A stretch of 64,000 nucleotides of DNA, taken from IMG/VR virus record IMGVR_UViG_3300046724_000480, positions 1-64,000 of that record. The stretch is one strand, 5' to 3'. This DNA is from a virus. Shown in pieces: positions 30,109-39,091 of the stretch. Under the pieces are notes generated by a model. The model saw only the letters and a program-made list of their open reading frames with translations. It searched no databases and was not told the origin of the DNA. How positions within the stretch are numbered: position 1 is the stretch's first letter; each line of letters opens with the position of its first letter. The position numbers and the translations under genes are program-made.

Positions 30109-30354
30109 ATGGATACCCCAGAGAAAAGCGTCGGGCCAATCGCGGAGCAGGATAGCTTGGCGACACAGTACGCAAAGCAGCAACAGACCGCTTCCGACGT
30201 TGCGAAGACGGCAAAGAACAAGGCCACTCAGGGCAAGATTAACGATATCGTCAATTCCCGGAAACAAGTGTCCAGCGGGATTCCGAACCGATCGATTGCG
30301 AAAGCACCGCCTTCGAAGAAAGTCTCGGAGAAGGCGTTACCGTATAAGCGATGA
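30109..30354 (+). CDS. Hypothetical protein, 81 aa
   Basis: A Lys/Ala/Gln-rich, probably disordered or coiled protein (EQDSLATQYAKQQQTASDVAKTAKNKA). GGAG lies ten bases before the start. Between terminase and portal, so likely structural or packaging-related. Not recognised. Confidence 0.6.
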   Translation: MDTPEKSVGPIAEQDSLATQYAKQQQTASDVAKTAKNKATQGKINDIVNSRKQVSSGIPNRSIAKAPPSKKVSEKALPYKR

Positions 30355-30830
30355 CAAAGCTCTTCTTACCAGCGAGCATGGCGCCGCGCCAGCGAGCGCC
30401 CGAAATCTGGATCCCTGGCCAGAGTCGGCCGGCCGTCAAGAAGATCGCGATCGTGTTCTATCACCAGAAGTCGACCGGCCGGATCATGGTCGGAGCTCCG
30501 GAGCAATTCCCGCTTCCTTCGCTGTTCGCAAGAATGGGATTCGAGAAGATCGTCTGCAGGACGGCGTCGGAAGTCGATCGCTGGGACAAGAAATATCGCG
30601 AGCAGGAAAAGCGCGAAAACGAAATGACCGACGAACAGCGCGAATCCATTGAGGGTCCAATTCGTCAACAGGTACGCGCCGAACTGGTCACGTCCATGAT
30701 GAACGCGCGAAACGAAGTCAATCGCGAGTTCTGTCGCGCTGCGATCGCCAGACTCGACGAGGATTGGGAAAACAAGAAGATGAAGCGCGAGAGTTTCCAG
30801 CATATCGTCGGATATGAGGATGGACACTGA
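30351..30830 (+). CDS. Hypothetical protein, 159 aa
   Basis: An N-terminal beta domain (KKIAIVFYHQKSTGRIMVGAP) and a long charged helical C-terminus with heptads (KYREQEKRENEMTDEQRESIEG...). ATGA overlap. Genes of this shape before the portal are common, function unknown. Confidence 0.65.
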   Translation: MTKLFLPASMAPRQRAPEIWIPGQSRPAVKKIAIVFYHQKSTGRIMVGAPEQFPLPSLFARMGFEKIVCRTASEVDRWDKKYREQEKRENEMTDEQRESIEGPIRQQVRAELVTSMMNARNEVNREFCRAAIARLDEDWENKKMKRESFQHIVGYEDGH

Positions 30831-31171
30831 TGAGTTTCACTTACGAAGAGTGTAGGCCGCTGATGTGTCCGAATTGTGGTACCGGTCGGCTGTCTGACGA
30901 CGGACACAGCGGAAACAACATGGTTATTGCGCCAGATGGCCGTATTGGAATCTGGTACAACGGTTTCTTCGAAGGGAACTGGAGTCCCACGCCTCCAGGA
31001 TGTTACGACTGCAAAAAATTCTACACATTGCCAGACTTGATTGAAATCCCGTACGGTGCACGATTCTGGGTTCTGGATAAAGGCGATCCCGACGACGAAA
31101 AATTGAGAACCCCAACAGGTGGCTATCACACTCGCCGATCGTTCAACGTGCCTGTTGAGGAAAAAGTATGA
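30830..31171 (+). CDS. Zinc-type protein, 113 aa
   Basis: MCPNCGTGRL and GCYDCKKFY form two CxxC pairs, so a zinc ribbon is likely; beta-rich middle. Shares one base with the previous stop and four with the portal start. Unknown. Confidence 0.65.
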   Translation: MSFTYEECRPLMCPNCGTGRLSDDGHSGNNMVIAPDGRIGIWYNGFFEGNWSPTPPGCYDCKKFYTLPDLIEIPYGARFWVLDKGDPDDEKLRTPTGGYHTRRSFNVPVEEKV

Positions 31172-33330
31172 GCGTCGTACTTCGAGAAGTCCTGCCCACA
31201 AGCACAAGCTGGCAGGTACCACCTTTTGAGGCAGCCCCGACGATTCGCCTCGGCTGGGTAGAGGAAGCCATCCAAGAGGGTGAGGGTTACATCTCCGGCC
31301 AGCGCTCCTACCGGAACCTGGCCCACAACATGAGGATATTCGACGGCATCTTCAATGATCGCCGGCGATCGACTCTGGTCAGTAATGACCTGAAGTACAA
31401 CATCCGCAAGTTTGTCGAAACCATCTCCGACGTTCGCGAAATCGGTACTGTCGGTTCAGACGCCACACAGTATAAGCAATTCGCTGAAATCGAAAACAAC
31501 GTGATGAAGTGCATCTACACGGAGGCTCAGTTTCCGCGGCAGTTGCGCAAGGCTCTTCAGTGGGCCGCCGTTACCGGCGTTGGATATCTTTGGCCCAAAT
31601 GCAAAGCCGAGGATTATGGCTTCGGCGAACGACAGATCATTTTCGATGCCCTGGGATTGCTCGATGTGCTTCCGGTTCAGGTACCGGCAAACAACGATAT
31701 CCAGGAAGCCTACGCAGTCACCATCTACGAGTACATGCCGATCGCCGAAGCTCACGCGCGATTCCCGTTGTTTCAGGCAAGCCTGTTGCCGGTGAATCAA
31801 TGCACGTATCCTTCGCGCTTGACGGCAAAGCGGCTGGACTGGGCCGAGAAGTTTCGATACGGCGGAGAAACCAGAAACTGGGGAAACCTGTACTGCGAAA
31901 TCCGTTACACGTTCGTCCGTGATCTTCGGATCAACAAAACTGGGTTCGAACTACCGATGGGCGATGTTGACACCAGTTGGTTTTACAAGGTGCCGACGCT
32001 GGGCCAGGACATTCCCGGCGGTGTCCTGAACAATCAGCACGTCATGCGTAAAGCGCAACTGCAGGACTGCCGTGTGTATCCCAATCTTCGCCTGATGATC
32101 ACCAATCCCGGAGTGTCGATGCCGATGTATGACGGGCCGGCGTTTGACTGGCACGGGAAAATGCCGGCCGTAGCCTATACCGTCGACGACTGGCCGTGGG
32201 AAGCGTTAGGGCTGTCGCTGGTGGAATCGGTCAGTTCGGTTGAGCAGACAAAGCGCAAGCATGAACGTGGAATGGACGAAGTACTAACCGCGCGCATGAA
32301 TCCGCCGATGGGCTACGATCGAACATCGACGGGTGGCCCGAAAGTTGAAAACTTCGATATCTTCGAGCCCAACGTTCGCATGGGTGGCGACGGGATCCCG
32401 AAGCAAACCTTTCAGTCGCTCCTACCTGACGAAGTCCAGATCACCGATACGAATTACAAGTTTCAGCAATTCCTAAAGGAGCAGGAAGAACGGCAGTTGG
32501 GCATCAACGACCTTGGTTCGCTGATGGACGCGAAACTGAATCTATCGCCCGACAGTTTCGACAAGGCACTGGAAAGCGTTGGCCCGATCGCAAAAGGAAT
32601 TGCGACGTCGATGGAATCGGGCAACGCCAAAGTGGCCAACATGCTCAAGGTGATGATCCCTCAGTGGATGGATACGGCCAGGATCATCGAATACGTTGGG
32701 CCCGACAAGGTCACCTCCGTTCTGATGGACTTCGATCCCTCCAGCATGATTCCGTCCCATCTGATAGACGAGTATGTAAACGGGGAATTGCCTTTCGATA
32801 TGGTCGAAGGCGAAGTCGTCAGCCGAGCGTCGATGTACGACCAGCTCACGCGCGCACGCAGTTTTGCCAAGAAACTTCGACTCGTTTCGGTTCCGTCGAC
32901 GTTGCTGAAGATCACACAGGCGCAGGAACAGGCGAAGTATATGGCACTCTACAGCCGCGACTTTCCGATATCGCCGCATACGGTCGCAAAGAAACTGGGG
33001 ATTGAAAACTTCGGTGAGATTCCTGGCGATACCGAGTTTGAAAAGTGGGTGAACTGGAAGAAGATCCAGATCGCGATTCTTGCGCAGGAACGTCAGTTCG
33101 CCGCCGAGCTCGGCATCGGTGGTCCCGACAGTGGTGCTTCTCCCAACGGTGCGCCTCCACCAGAAGGCGGCGGTGCGCCAAGCGGAGGCGGCCCCGGCGC
33201 GCCGCAAAAATCACCACCACACCAGGGCGTTCACGGAGGCGGCCGACCGGCATCGGACCAGGCGCCACCGAAACTTATCGTCAAGGATAAGAAAACCAAT
33301 CCGCGGCCGGTCATCAAAACCAGCAAATGA
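31168..33330 (+). CDS. Portal protein (podovirus-type, 720 aa)
   Basis: Large portal with helical wing segments, a central VSSVEQTKRKHERGMDEVLTARMNPPMG region typical of portals where the tunnel loop follows a long helix, and LLPDEVQITDTNYKFQQFLKEQEERQLGIND. A Gly/Pro-rich C-terminal tail (about residues 645-700) precedes a basic end. Placement directly after the terminase block supports the call. The ring closes the capsid vertex through which DNA passes. Confidence 0.85.
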   Translation: MSVVLREVLPTSTSWQVPPFEAAPTIRLGWVEEAIQEGEGYISGQRSYRNLAHNMRIFDGIFNDRRRSTLVSNDLKYNIRKFVETISDVREIGTVGSDATQYKQFAEIENNVMKCIYTEAQFPRQLRKALQWAAVTGVGYLWPKCKAEDYGFGERQIIFDALGLLDVLPVQVPANNDIQEAYAVTIYEYMPIAEAHARFPLFQASLLPVNQCTYPSRLTAKRLDWAEKFRYGGETRNWGNLYCEIRYTFVRDLRINKTGFELPMGDVDTSWFYKVPTLGQDIPGGVLNNQHVMRKAQLQDCRVYPNLRLMITNPGVSMPMYDGPAFDWHGKMPAVAYTVDDWPWEALGLSLVESVSSVEQTKRKHERGMDEVLTARMNPPMGYDRTSTGGPKVENFDIFEPNVRMGGDGIPKQTFQSLLPDEVQITDTNYKFQQFLKEQEERQLGINDLGSLMDAKLNLSPDSFDKALESVGPIAKGIATSMESGNAKVANMLKVMIPQWMDTARIIEYVGPDKVTSVLMDFDPSSMIPSHLIDEYVNGELPFDMVEGEVVSRASMYDQLTRARSFAKKLRLVSVPSTLLKITQAQEQAKYMALYSRDFPISPHTVAKKLGIENFGEIPGDTEFEKWVNWKKIQIAILAQERQFAAELGIGGPDSGASPNGAPPPEGGGAPSGGGPGAPQKSPPHQGVHGGGRPASDQAPPKLIVKDKKTNPRPVIKTSK

Positions 33331-33560
33331 ATACTGACGCGATCATCAAAAAGAACGAAGATTACCTGATTACGGAAACCGTGTTGGACTCGAGCGTGTC
33401 GATCGAGAAATTGATTTCAGTTGTCCGATCCCAGCGGACGACTGGACAGTTGACGTTGTCTCTCAAGGAAGGCGGAATTCGCACGATTGTTCTCATTGAG
33501 CGCACCCGCGCGACGTCTCCGGAGCGCGATAAGATCCGCGAAATTTTAGGCATGCAGTAG
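33327..33560 (+). CDS. Hypothetical protein, 77 aa
   Basis: ATGA overlap with the portal. Alpha/beta, with DSSVSIEKLISVVRSQRTTGQLTLSLKEGG and ARDxR-like basic C-terminus. Last gene before an internal promoter/terminator cassette. Not recognised. Confidence 0.6.
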   Translation: MNTDAIIKKNEDYLITETVLDSSVSIEKLISVVRSQRTTGQLTLSLKEGGIRTIVLIERTRATSPERDKIREILGMQ

Positions 33561-33567
33561 AATTCGG

Positions 33568-33596
33568 TTGACAGTGTTGAATCTGTTGGCGTAATT
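33568..33596 (+). promoter_or_regulatory. Internal late promoter
   Basis: TTGACA (33568-33573), 17-base spacer, GTAATT (33591-33596). Downstream a 14-bp palindrome TCTCTCGCGAGAGA (33625-33638) might be an operator. The TTGACAGT octamer is shared with the replication promoter. Confidence 0.55.
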
Positions 33597-33602
33597 CTTG
33601 TG

Positions 33603-33684
33603 CGTCACGAGATTCCGTTTTGCCTCTCTCGCGAGAGATCCAAAGTCGGCCTCAGCAACGAATTGTTGTTGGGCCGATTTTTTT
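33603..33684 (+). ncRNA. Candidate small RNA or attenuated leader
   Basis: From the predicted start (about 33603) to the T-tract there are about 80 nt without a reading frame. It holds the TCTCTCGCGAGAGA palindrome and ends in a terminator hairpin. It would be a short stable RNA, or a leader controlling read-through into the scaffold/capsid genes. Confidence 0.5.
33646..33684 (+). terminator. Rho-independent terminator before the scaffold/capsid genes
   Basis: A 13-bp stem (TCGGCCT plus AGCAAC, one bulged C, paired with GTTGTTGGGCCGA), loop GAATT, then seven T. It is followed 17 bases on by the next gene, so partial read-through is needed for capsid expression from upstream. Confidence 0.8.
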
Positions 33685-33700
33685 GGCCCGAGGAGAAGCG

Positions 33701-33799
33701 ATGGGGAAGAAAACGAAGATCGTGTCCGCTCACAAGCCGCACATGCGCAAGATGGCTGGTGGTATGAAGCGTGGCGGACGAAAGGGACGCAAAAAGTAA
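33701..33799 (+). CDS. Very basic 32-aa peptide
   Basis: Starts MGKKTKIVSAHKPH and ends RGGRKGRKK; half of the residues are Lys, Arg or His. AGGAGAAG precedes the ATG. Probably a nucleic-acid-binding peptide (virion DNA condensation or assembly) by composition; not recognised. Confidence 0.6.
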   Translation: MGKKTKIVSAHKPHMRKMAGGMKRGGRKGRKK

Positions 33800-34078
33800 A
33801 TGTCGTCACCTACCCCACCGCCGATGGGAGGAGGAGCACCACCGCCACAAGGCGGCGCTCCCGGAGGCGCGCCAGGCGGCGCCCCACCATCTCAGGCACC
33901 AGCGAATCCCCAGCAAGTCATACTCGCCCAGATTTACCAGGTTCTGAAACGACTCTCGCAGGAATCTCCTGTGCTGTCGGCAGGACTTGAAAAGGCCGCG
34001 GCGGGAATCCAGGAAGCGCAATCGGCAATGCTGTCCCAGGCTCCGCAACCAGGACCGGAGCAGAACCCACCCGTTTAA
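33800..34078 (+). CDS. Pro/Gly-rich protein with helical C-terminus, 92 aa
   Basis: Starts right after the previous stop. First ~35 residues are Pro-Gly-Ala low complexity; then a helix (VILAQIYQVLKRLSQESPVLSAGLEKAAAGIQEAQSAM). Between portal and scaffold; likely virion assembly. Not recognised. Confidence 0.6.
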   Translation: MSSPTPPPMGGGAPPPQGGAPGGAPGGAPPSQAPANPQQVILAQIYQVLKRLSQESPVLSAGLEKAAAGIQEAQSAMLSQAPQPGPEQNPPV

Positions 34079-34087
34079 GGAGAAAGT

Positions 34088-34945
34088 ATGCCAACCGTTG
34101 CAGAAACATTGAAAGCTTCCGGACTCACCGACGAACAGATCGCCGGGCTCGATGCCCGAATTATCGCCGGCTTCGACACCGTTCTGACAACCGCAGAACA
34201 GGCCCGTCAGTCGGCCGCGCAACTGAAGGAACAGGCCGAAACGGCCCAGCGTGCACAGGCCCAGCAGTACGACACGAAGATCGCGCCGGCGCTGGATCAG
34301 TGGGGCAACGAAAAAACGATGCTCGAAGCCGAGCTCCAGTTCTATCGCACTCAGAACGAACAGGGTCGCGCTAACGGTTTTATTCCCAAGGAAGCTCCCG
34401 GATACAACCGGAACGCGAATCCCAATCCGAACCCGAATCCCAATCCCAACGGATACGTTGCCAATACAAACGTGGTACCGGGTTCCCCCTCGTTTATGAC
34501 GAAGGAAGAGGGCCTCCGCGCGGTGGCCAATGCCACATGGGCGGTCAGCGAGTATCAGCGGCTGCACGGAGCTCCGATCCCGGACGACATCGAAACACTT
34601 TCGGCCGAAGCCGAAGGCCGGCACATGAAGTTCCGTGACCATGTCGCGCAGAAGTACAACTTCGAGGCCAAGCGTGCCGAGATCGTTGCGACACGCCAGA
34701 ATGCCGAAATCGAAAAGCAGGTCAACGAGCGTTTCCAGAAAAAGGAACGCGAACTGGTCGAACGCCTCGGCAATAACCCGAACGTGCGGATGGGCGCACC
34801 GTCGGAGTTTACGAATCTGAGAAAGGGTGTGGATTCCAAGACAGTTAAGGATCCGCTCTCCATGAGCAAACAGGAGCGACACCAGTACACACAGTCGCTC
34901 ATTAACCAGGACATCGCGCAGAACGCCAGTTCGACCGTGAACTAG
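34088..34945 (+). CDS. Scaffolding protein (candidate)
   Basis: Placed directly before the capsid gene, 285 aa, strongly helical and charged with coiled-coil segments (TTAEQARQSAAQLKEQAETAQ and FEAKRAEIVATRQNAEIEKQVNERFQKKERELVE). The middle has an Asn-Pro repeat (residues ~108-120) as a linker. Scaffold proteins guide capsid assembly and leave or are degraded. AAGGAG before the start. Confidence 0.7.
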   Translation: MPTVAETLKASGLTDEQIAGLDARIIAGFDTVLTTAEQARQSAAQLKEQAETAQRAQAQQYDTKIAPALDQWGNEKTMLEAELQFYRTQNEQGRANGFIPKEAPGYNRNANPNPNPNPNPNGYVANTNVVPGSPSFMTKEEGLRAVANATWAVSEYQRLHGAPIPDDIETLSAEAEGRHMKFRDHVAQKYNFEAKRAEIVATRQNAEIEKQVNERFQKKERELVERLGNNPNVRMGAPSEFTNLRKGVDSKTVKDPLSMSKQERHQYTQSLINQDIAQNASSTVN

Positions 34946-34961
34946 CTGAAGGAGTTTCTCA

Positions 34962-36200
34962 ATGCCTTTTACTCTAGGTGATCCGCTCTATAACGAAATC
35001 GACGCGACAAATCTGGAATCGGTCCGGAAGAACGTCGTGTTCCAGAACCTGTTCGTCGACACGCCGTTTCAGGCGAAGCTGCGACGTGCCGGCGTCTGGG
35101 ATCCGTTCCTGGGCGGTTCGGGAATGTTCGAAGGTTTCATCTACGGACGTCCCCAGGGCGCCGCGGTTGCTCCTGGTTCTACGGTGACGGTCACCCGTCA
35201 GCAGCAGAACACAGGTATGAAGTTCCAGCCAAAGGCCTACGTCTCCTGGAACCCGCTCGATGACTGGGAGCTCGATGACGGCTCCGGTACCGGCGGCGTG
35301 ATCAACTCTGGTCCGTCGATGATCGCGAACCAGTACCAGATCCTGATGGAAAACATGGTCGAGATGATCAACACCATGTTGGAGATGGACTCGTTCCGTC
35401 ACGGTCAGGCCTCCGGTACCGGCGTTTCCCAGAATCGCGTTCTCAACTCCAACGGACTGTCCGAGGCGTTGAATAACGGTGTCGATCCGTCGTGGGATGG
35501 AAACATCTTCACGACCTACGGTGGCGCCACACGAAACACGGTCATCGGGCCGGCACTGAACAGCGTGCCGCTGTTCCTTGGAAATTCCTCCGGTACTCCC
35601 GGCCAGATCGACTTCAACGCGCTGATGCGCCTCTGGGGTCAGACCACAGTCACCGGCGGTAAGCCCGACCTGGGTATTACCAACGTGCTTGGATTTGTCG
35701 CGATCGCCAACGCGCTCGATGCGCAACGGCGCGACGTGTCCAACAAGAACCACGATATTCAGTGGGATGGTTTGACGTTCAACGGCGTTGAAATCTTCGC
35801 CGATCCGCTGGCTCCCTCGTCCCTGGCAGCCGACTTCCTGTCGCTGGCAGCAACAGGCGGTATCGGTGGAAACAACAATCTCGTCGACGGCTCCGGCCTG
35901 TCGACGCAGACAGGATCGTTCCTGTCGCCCACGTACGCAGGATTGGCCACCGGTGCAATTTCTCTGACCGGATCCAATATCCCTTCGAACACGACAATCA
36001 CGGTCGGCGAAGTGTTGTTCTTCCTCGAGGCGTCATCCTTCAAGATTCGGCCGACGAACAAGAAGGGCTGGAACTACGGACTGCGTCGGGCGCCGATGCC
36101 GAACAACGTCAGCATGGACGCCCTGTTTATGCGACTGGGCACGAACCTTTACAACGTCATGCCACGCCACAACGCTCAGGCGTACGGCTTCCAGGCTTAA
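34962..36200 (+). CDS. Major capsid protein
   Basis: 412 aa following the scaffold. A mixed alpha/beta protein beginning MPFTLGDPLYNEIDATNLESV; contains the N-arm and E-loop-like region and a long helix (ANQYQILMENMVEMINTMLEMDSFRHGQ) as a spine helix, then loops ending KGWNYGLRRAPMPNN. Size, position and composition support an HK97-fold capsid subunit of podovirus type. Confidence 0.85.
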   Translation: MPFTLGDPLYNEIDATNLESVRKNVVFQNLFVDTPFQAKLRRAGVWDPFLGGSGMFEGFIYGRPQGAAVAPGSTVTVTRQQQNTGMKFQPKAYVSWNPLDDWELDDGSGTGGVINSGPSMIANQYQILMENMVEMINTMLEMDSFRHGQASGTGVSQNRVLNSNGLSEALNNGVDPSWDGNIFTTYGGATRNTVIGPALNSVPLFLGNSSGTPGQIDFNALMRLWGQTTVTGGKPDLGITNVLGFVAIANALDAQRRDVSNKNHDIQWDGLTFNGVEIFADPLAPSSLAADFLSLAATGGIGGNNNLVDGSGLSTQTGSFLSPTYAGLATGAISLTGSNIPSNTTITVGEVLFFLEASSFKIRPTNKKGWNYGLRRAPMPNNVSMDALFMRLGTNLYNVMPRHNAQAYGFQA

Positions 36201-36212
36201 AGGAGAACGACA

Positions 36213-36812
36213 TTGCCTTTTCAACCAATTCTTCCCACATGGTTTGCTCTCAACGCGGCCAATGATACGTCTCCGACGTCTCTGACCGATCTTCGCACTG
36301 GCAATCCGATTTTTGCCGGTGGACTGAACCTGGGCGACTTCTTTGACTTGACCGAATCCGAAGCCAATCAGTTGTCCTACACGACGTTGCCACAGGTGCA
36401 ACTCCATGCCGGCCGATATCGACGCGTTCTGGTCGACTCCGGCGCGACGTCGAGCAACGTCAAGGTCGGAACTGTCGGTCTGATGCTGGCCGGTGGACAA
36501 CCCCAGCTGAATCGCGTCACCAGTTTCGACAAGGGCATCGTCGGGGCCCACGTCGTGGTGTTCTTGAACGCGATCACGCCTGGCAACTACGGCTTCGTTC
36601 AGGAGCTCGGTGTTGCAAGCGTGCTGATGGGCGCCACACTGCAGAAGGCCGCTCCGGCAACGGGCGACGTGATCACCTATACGACACTCGGTGTCGGACA
36701 GGACACGACGGCTCAGACCATCGACGCCGCAAATCTGGGTGTCGCGCTGTCTCCGCCAAGCCCGAACACACTGGGCCTTGTGCTGATGGATCAGCCTTCA
36801 CTGCAAGGGTAA
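36213..36812 (+). CDS. Capsid decoration or head protein, 199 aa
   Basis: TTG start with AAAGGAG. Beta-rich, Gly/Thr/Val-rich sequence (GFVQELGVASVLMGATL and GVALSPPSPNTLGLVLMDQP) typical of small head-decoration or cement proteins. Directly after the capsid gene. No named family recognised. Confidence 0.6.
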   Translation: MPFQPILPTWFALNAANDTSPTSLTDLRTGNPIFAGGLNLGDFFDLTESEANQLSYTTLPQVQLHAGRYRRVLVDSGATSSNVKVGTVGLMLAGGQPQLNRVTSFDKGIVGAHVVVFLNAITPGNYGFVQELGVASVLMGATLQKAAPATGDVITYTTLGVGQDTTAQTIDAANLGVALSPPSPNTLGLVLMDQPSLQG

Positions 36813-36820
36813 GGAGTCGC

Positions 36821-37144
36821 ATGAATCTGCAACTGTATAAGGGTTATCCCGACAGGATCGGAAAACGGCTTGCCTTCGCTGGCTTTGGGACGGGACCGAC
36901 ATCCTACTCCCAGGCCACCAGGGATCCGGTTTCGATCAATGCCTTCCAGAACTACATCGATGTTCTGCACGGCGCGATCACGGTTAGCGGTACGTTCACG
37001 GTCCAGCCAATTCCTTCAGGTCCCGGTCCACGCCAGACCTGGAAGTTGCGCTGGATCGTGTTCGCAACCGGCGCCGAGGTCGCAAATGGAGTCAATCTAT
37101 CCGCTGAAACCGTGGTCCTGGGAGGACTCGGCGGGACGTATTGA
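36821..37144 (+). CDS. Small virion protein, 107 aa
   Basis: Starts MNLQLYKGYPDRIGKR; beta-rich with repeated Val/Thr. GGAG precedes it. Last gene before a strong hairpin. Position suggests a head or connector component. Not recognised. Confidence 0.55.
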   Translation: MNLQLYKGYPDRIGKRLAFAGFGTGPTSYSQATRDPVSINAFQNYIDVLHGAITVSGTFTVQPIPSGPGPRQTWKLRWIVFATGAEVANGVNLSAETVVLGGLGGTY

Positions 37145-37165
37145 GTTAGGGTACGAGCAAGGGGC

Positions 37166-37204
37166 AATGGCGTCCGTCCGGCGGTTTTCGGACGGGCGCC
37201 ATTT
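37166..37204 (+). terminator. Strong hairpin terminator in the late operon
   Basis: A 15-bp stem (AATGGCGTCCGTCCG and CGGACGGGCGCCATT, one G-T pair) with loop GCGGTTTT, followed by TTCGTTT. It separates capsid genes from the connector/tail genes and may set relative amounts. Confidence 0.75.
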
Positions 37205-37221
37205 TCGTTTAAGGAGGGGCA

Positions 37222-37392
37222 ATGGCCAAATTCATTCAGAAAGCAGTCGAAGGGATGGAAGAAAAGGGGACTGTCGGTAAGTTCGGCAAGGCGACTGCAA
37301 AGAAGATTTCCGCCGGCAAGAAAAAGGGCGGCGTCATGAAAAAGGAAGCCGTCTTCGCTGAGAACATGAAAAAGATCGCGAACAAGCGGTAA
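37222..37392 (+). CDS. Very basic 56-aa protein
   Basis: MAKFIQKAVEGMEEKGTVG...ends KKIANKR; about a third Lys/Arg. AAGGAGG site. Possibly nucleic-acid-binding virion component; unknown. Confidence 0.6.
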   Translation: MAKFIQKAVEGMEEKGTVGKFGKATAKKISAGKKKGGVMKKEAVFAENMKKIANKR

Positions 37393-37403
37393 GAGGTAAA
37401 TCG

Positions 37404-38414
37404 TTGGCTTATTCAAACATGAGTTTCAGCCTTCACGGCCAGGTACCGGGCCTGGAATTTCCGCTGGCTCAGAGTTTTATCAACGAGGCGCTGGGTCACT
37501 GCTACGACGTTCTGATGTGGTCGTTTCAGTTCAAGGAATCTGGCTGGCTTACGCCTGGTTTGCTATTCCAGGTCGGCAGCCCGATTCAGAGCGCCGGAAC
37601 GATCACGGCGACGGCATACAGTGATCAGATCGTGGGCGATGCAACCGCGGCCGCGGCGTGGCTCGCGTACCAGACAGCCGGCACATTGCCGCTTCTGACG
37701 TCGTTTCAGATCCGAAATCCGTTCTATTCGATCTACAACATCGTGGCGTTCGATGGTGTCAACACGTTCACGATCGACCGGCCGTGGATGGATGTTCCCG
37801 GCGCCGGACTGACCTACATGGTCTATCAGTGTTATTTCCCGGTACCGGTGATCGACTTCAAACGGTTCTTTGAAATCCAGGATCCGGTCAATGCCGCACC
37901 GATCGACTTCTGGACAAAGACGCGTGACGATCTGGCATTGGACGATCCGCAACGGACCAACTTCAACTTGCCGGCGTTTGCGATTCCCTACGAGGTCGAC
38001 GCGCGGGCGGGAAGTCCGACTCTTGGATACATGCTCTATGAACTGTGGCCACATCCGCTCGCGGTTCGGCCGTACAACTTCGCGTACTTGCGCCGCGGTG
38101 ATCTTTTGTCGGCGCCGACCGATACGGTACCACCACCGCTGAACGAAGAGTTGATCATGTGGCGCGCGAAGGAAGTCGCCTATCAGTGGAAGGAAGCGCA
38201 AAAGGGTGAGGGGATCGCTCGCGGCGCTGGCGCCGACTGGAGATTCCTATCGGAGCGTGCGGATAAGGAATTCCTCAAGAAACTGAAAATTTGTGCGGAT
38301 CTGGACCGTGACAAGATGATGACGTACTTCCGGAGATTTGTTCGATATGCGGCCATCGGCGCCACCGGTCAGCCGTTTGCAACCATCGGCGGCCAACTGA
38401 ACGTCGGCCGGTAG
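37404..38414 (+). CDS. Virion structural protein, 336 aa (connector candidate)
   Basis: TTG start at 37404 with AGAGG upstream. Mixed alpha/beta with aromatic-rich strands and a helical C-terminus (MWRAKEVAYQWKEAQKGEG... RADKEFLKKLKICADLDRDKMMTYFRRFVRYAAIG). Length and place after the capsid suggest a head-to-tail connector or adaptor of podovirus type. Not recognised by family. Confidence 0.6.
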   Translation: MAYSNMSFSLHGQVPGLEFPLAQSFINEALGHCYDVLMWSFQFKESGWLTPGLLFQVGSPIQSAGTITATAYSDQIVGDATAAAAWLAYQTAGTLPLLTSFQIRNPFYSIYNIVAFDGVNTFTIDRPWMDVPGAGLTYMVYQCYFPVPVIDFKRFFEIQDPVNAAPIDFWTKTRDDLALDDPQRTNFNLPAFAIPYEVDARAGSPTLGYMLYELWPHPLAVRPYNFAYLRRGDLLSAPTDTVPPPLNEELIMWRAKEVAYQWKEAQKGEGIARGAGADWRFLSERADKEFLKKLKICADLDRDKMMTYFRRFVRYAAIGATGQPFATIGGQLNVGR

Positions 38415-38425
38415 AAGGAGAGTTT

Positions 38426-38821
38426 ATGCCTTTTGGATCATTGCAACAGCCGGGATTCTACCAGCCCGGACAGGCTCGCTTACTCAACGCCGGACATCAG
38501 TACTTCCTCTGGCAGAATCAGCGGGTGCTTGCGACACAAGCCAGCGTTGCCGTGGAGCTGGAGCGACAGAAGTCCGCTAATTACCCGTGGGGGGCCGCTC
38601 TACAGGTGAATTTCTCCGGCCCTCCCGGAGTATTCGAAATCGATATCGAGGCCGCGGAGCAGGACATTGACGCTGCCTACGTGTCAATCGTCACCATCGT
38701 TGCGGTGAATTCGAGCAACTTTGGACGCGCTGCGATTGGATTTACCTGGCCCAAGTACGTTCGTGGGCGAGTCGTGACACTGACCAACGATGTCAGTACG
38801 ACGCTTCTCATTACGCGATAA
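38426..38821 (+). CDS. Virion protein, 131 aa
   Basis: Beta-rich; starts MPFGSLQQPGFYQPGQARLL, ends TLTNDVSTTLLITR. Acidic central helix (EIDIEAAEQDIDAAYV). AAGGAG site. Possibly a head or tail collar component by position. Not recognised. Confidence 0.55.
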   Translation: MPFGSLQQPGFYQPGQARLLNAGHQYFLWQNQRVLATQASVAVELERQKSANYPWGAALQVNFSGPPGVFEIDIEAAEQDIDAAYVSIVTIVAVNSSNFGRAAIGFTWPKYVRGRVVTLTNDVSTTLLITR

Positions 38822-38830
38822 GGAGCATCG

Positions 38831-39091
38831 ATGCCTATAGAATTGTTCAAGCCGCAGCACAGGATGAGGGGAGTAGAGACACTGAAAATGGTGAATGAAG
38901 AAGATCGTAACAGCTCCGGCGGCTTGCGAATTCAGCCTTGGGTGTGGGCAATCATTGTCAGCCTTGCGATACAAATTCTCGGTGCGGCTTATGTTACCGG
39001 CAGGGTGACAGCGCAGTTGGATGGAGTCTCCTATCGTGTGGGACGGATTGAAGCTCAAATGGATCGATATTTCGGTGGTGTAAAACCGTGA
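38831..39091 (+). CDS. Single-pass membrane protein (holin or inner-membrane lysis candidate)
   Basis: 86 aa, one transmembrane helix (WVWAIIVSLAIQILGAAYVTG) after a charged N-terminus, then a short helical tail (GVSYRVGRIEAQMDRYF). GTGA overlap with the endolysin gene. This could be a pinholin/holin or i-spanin; topology alone does not decide. Confidence 0.65.
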   Translation: MPIELFKPQHRMRGVETLKMVNEEDRNSSGGLRIQPWVWAIIVSLAIQILGAAYVTGRVTAQLDGVSYRVGRIEAQMDRYFGGVKP

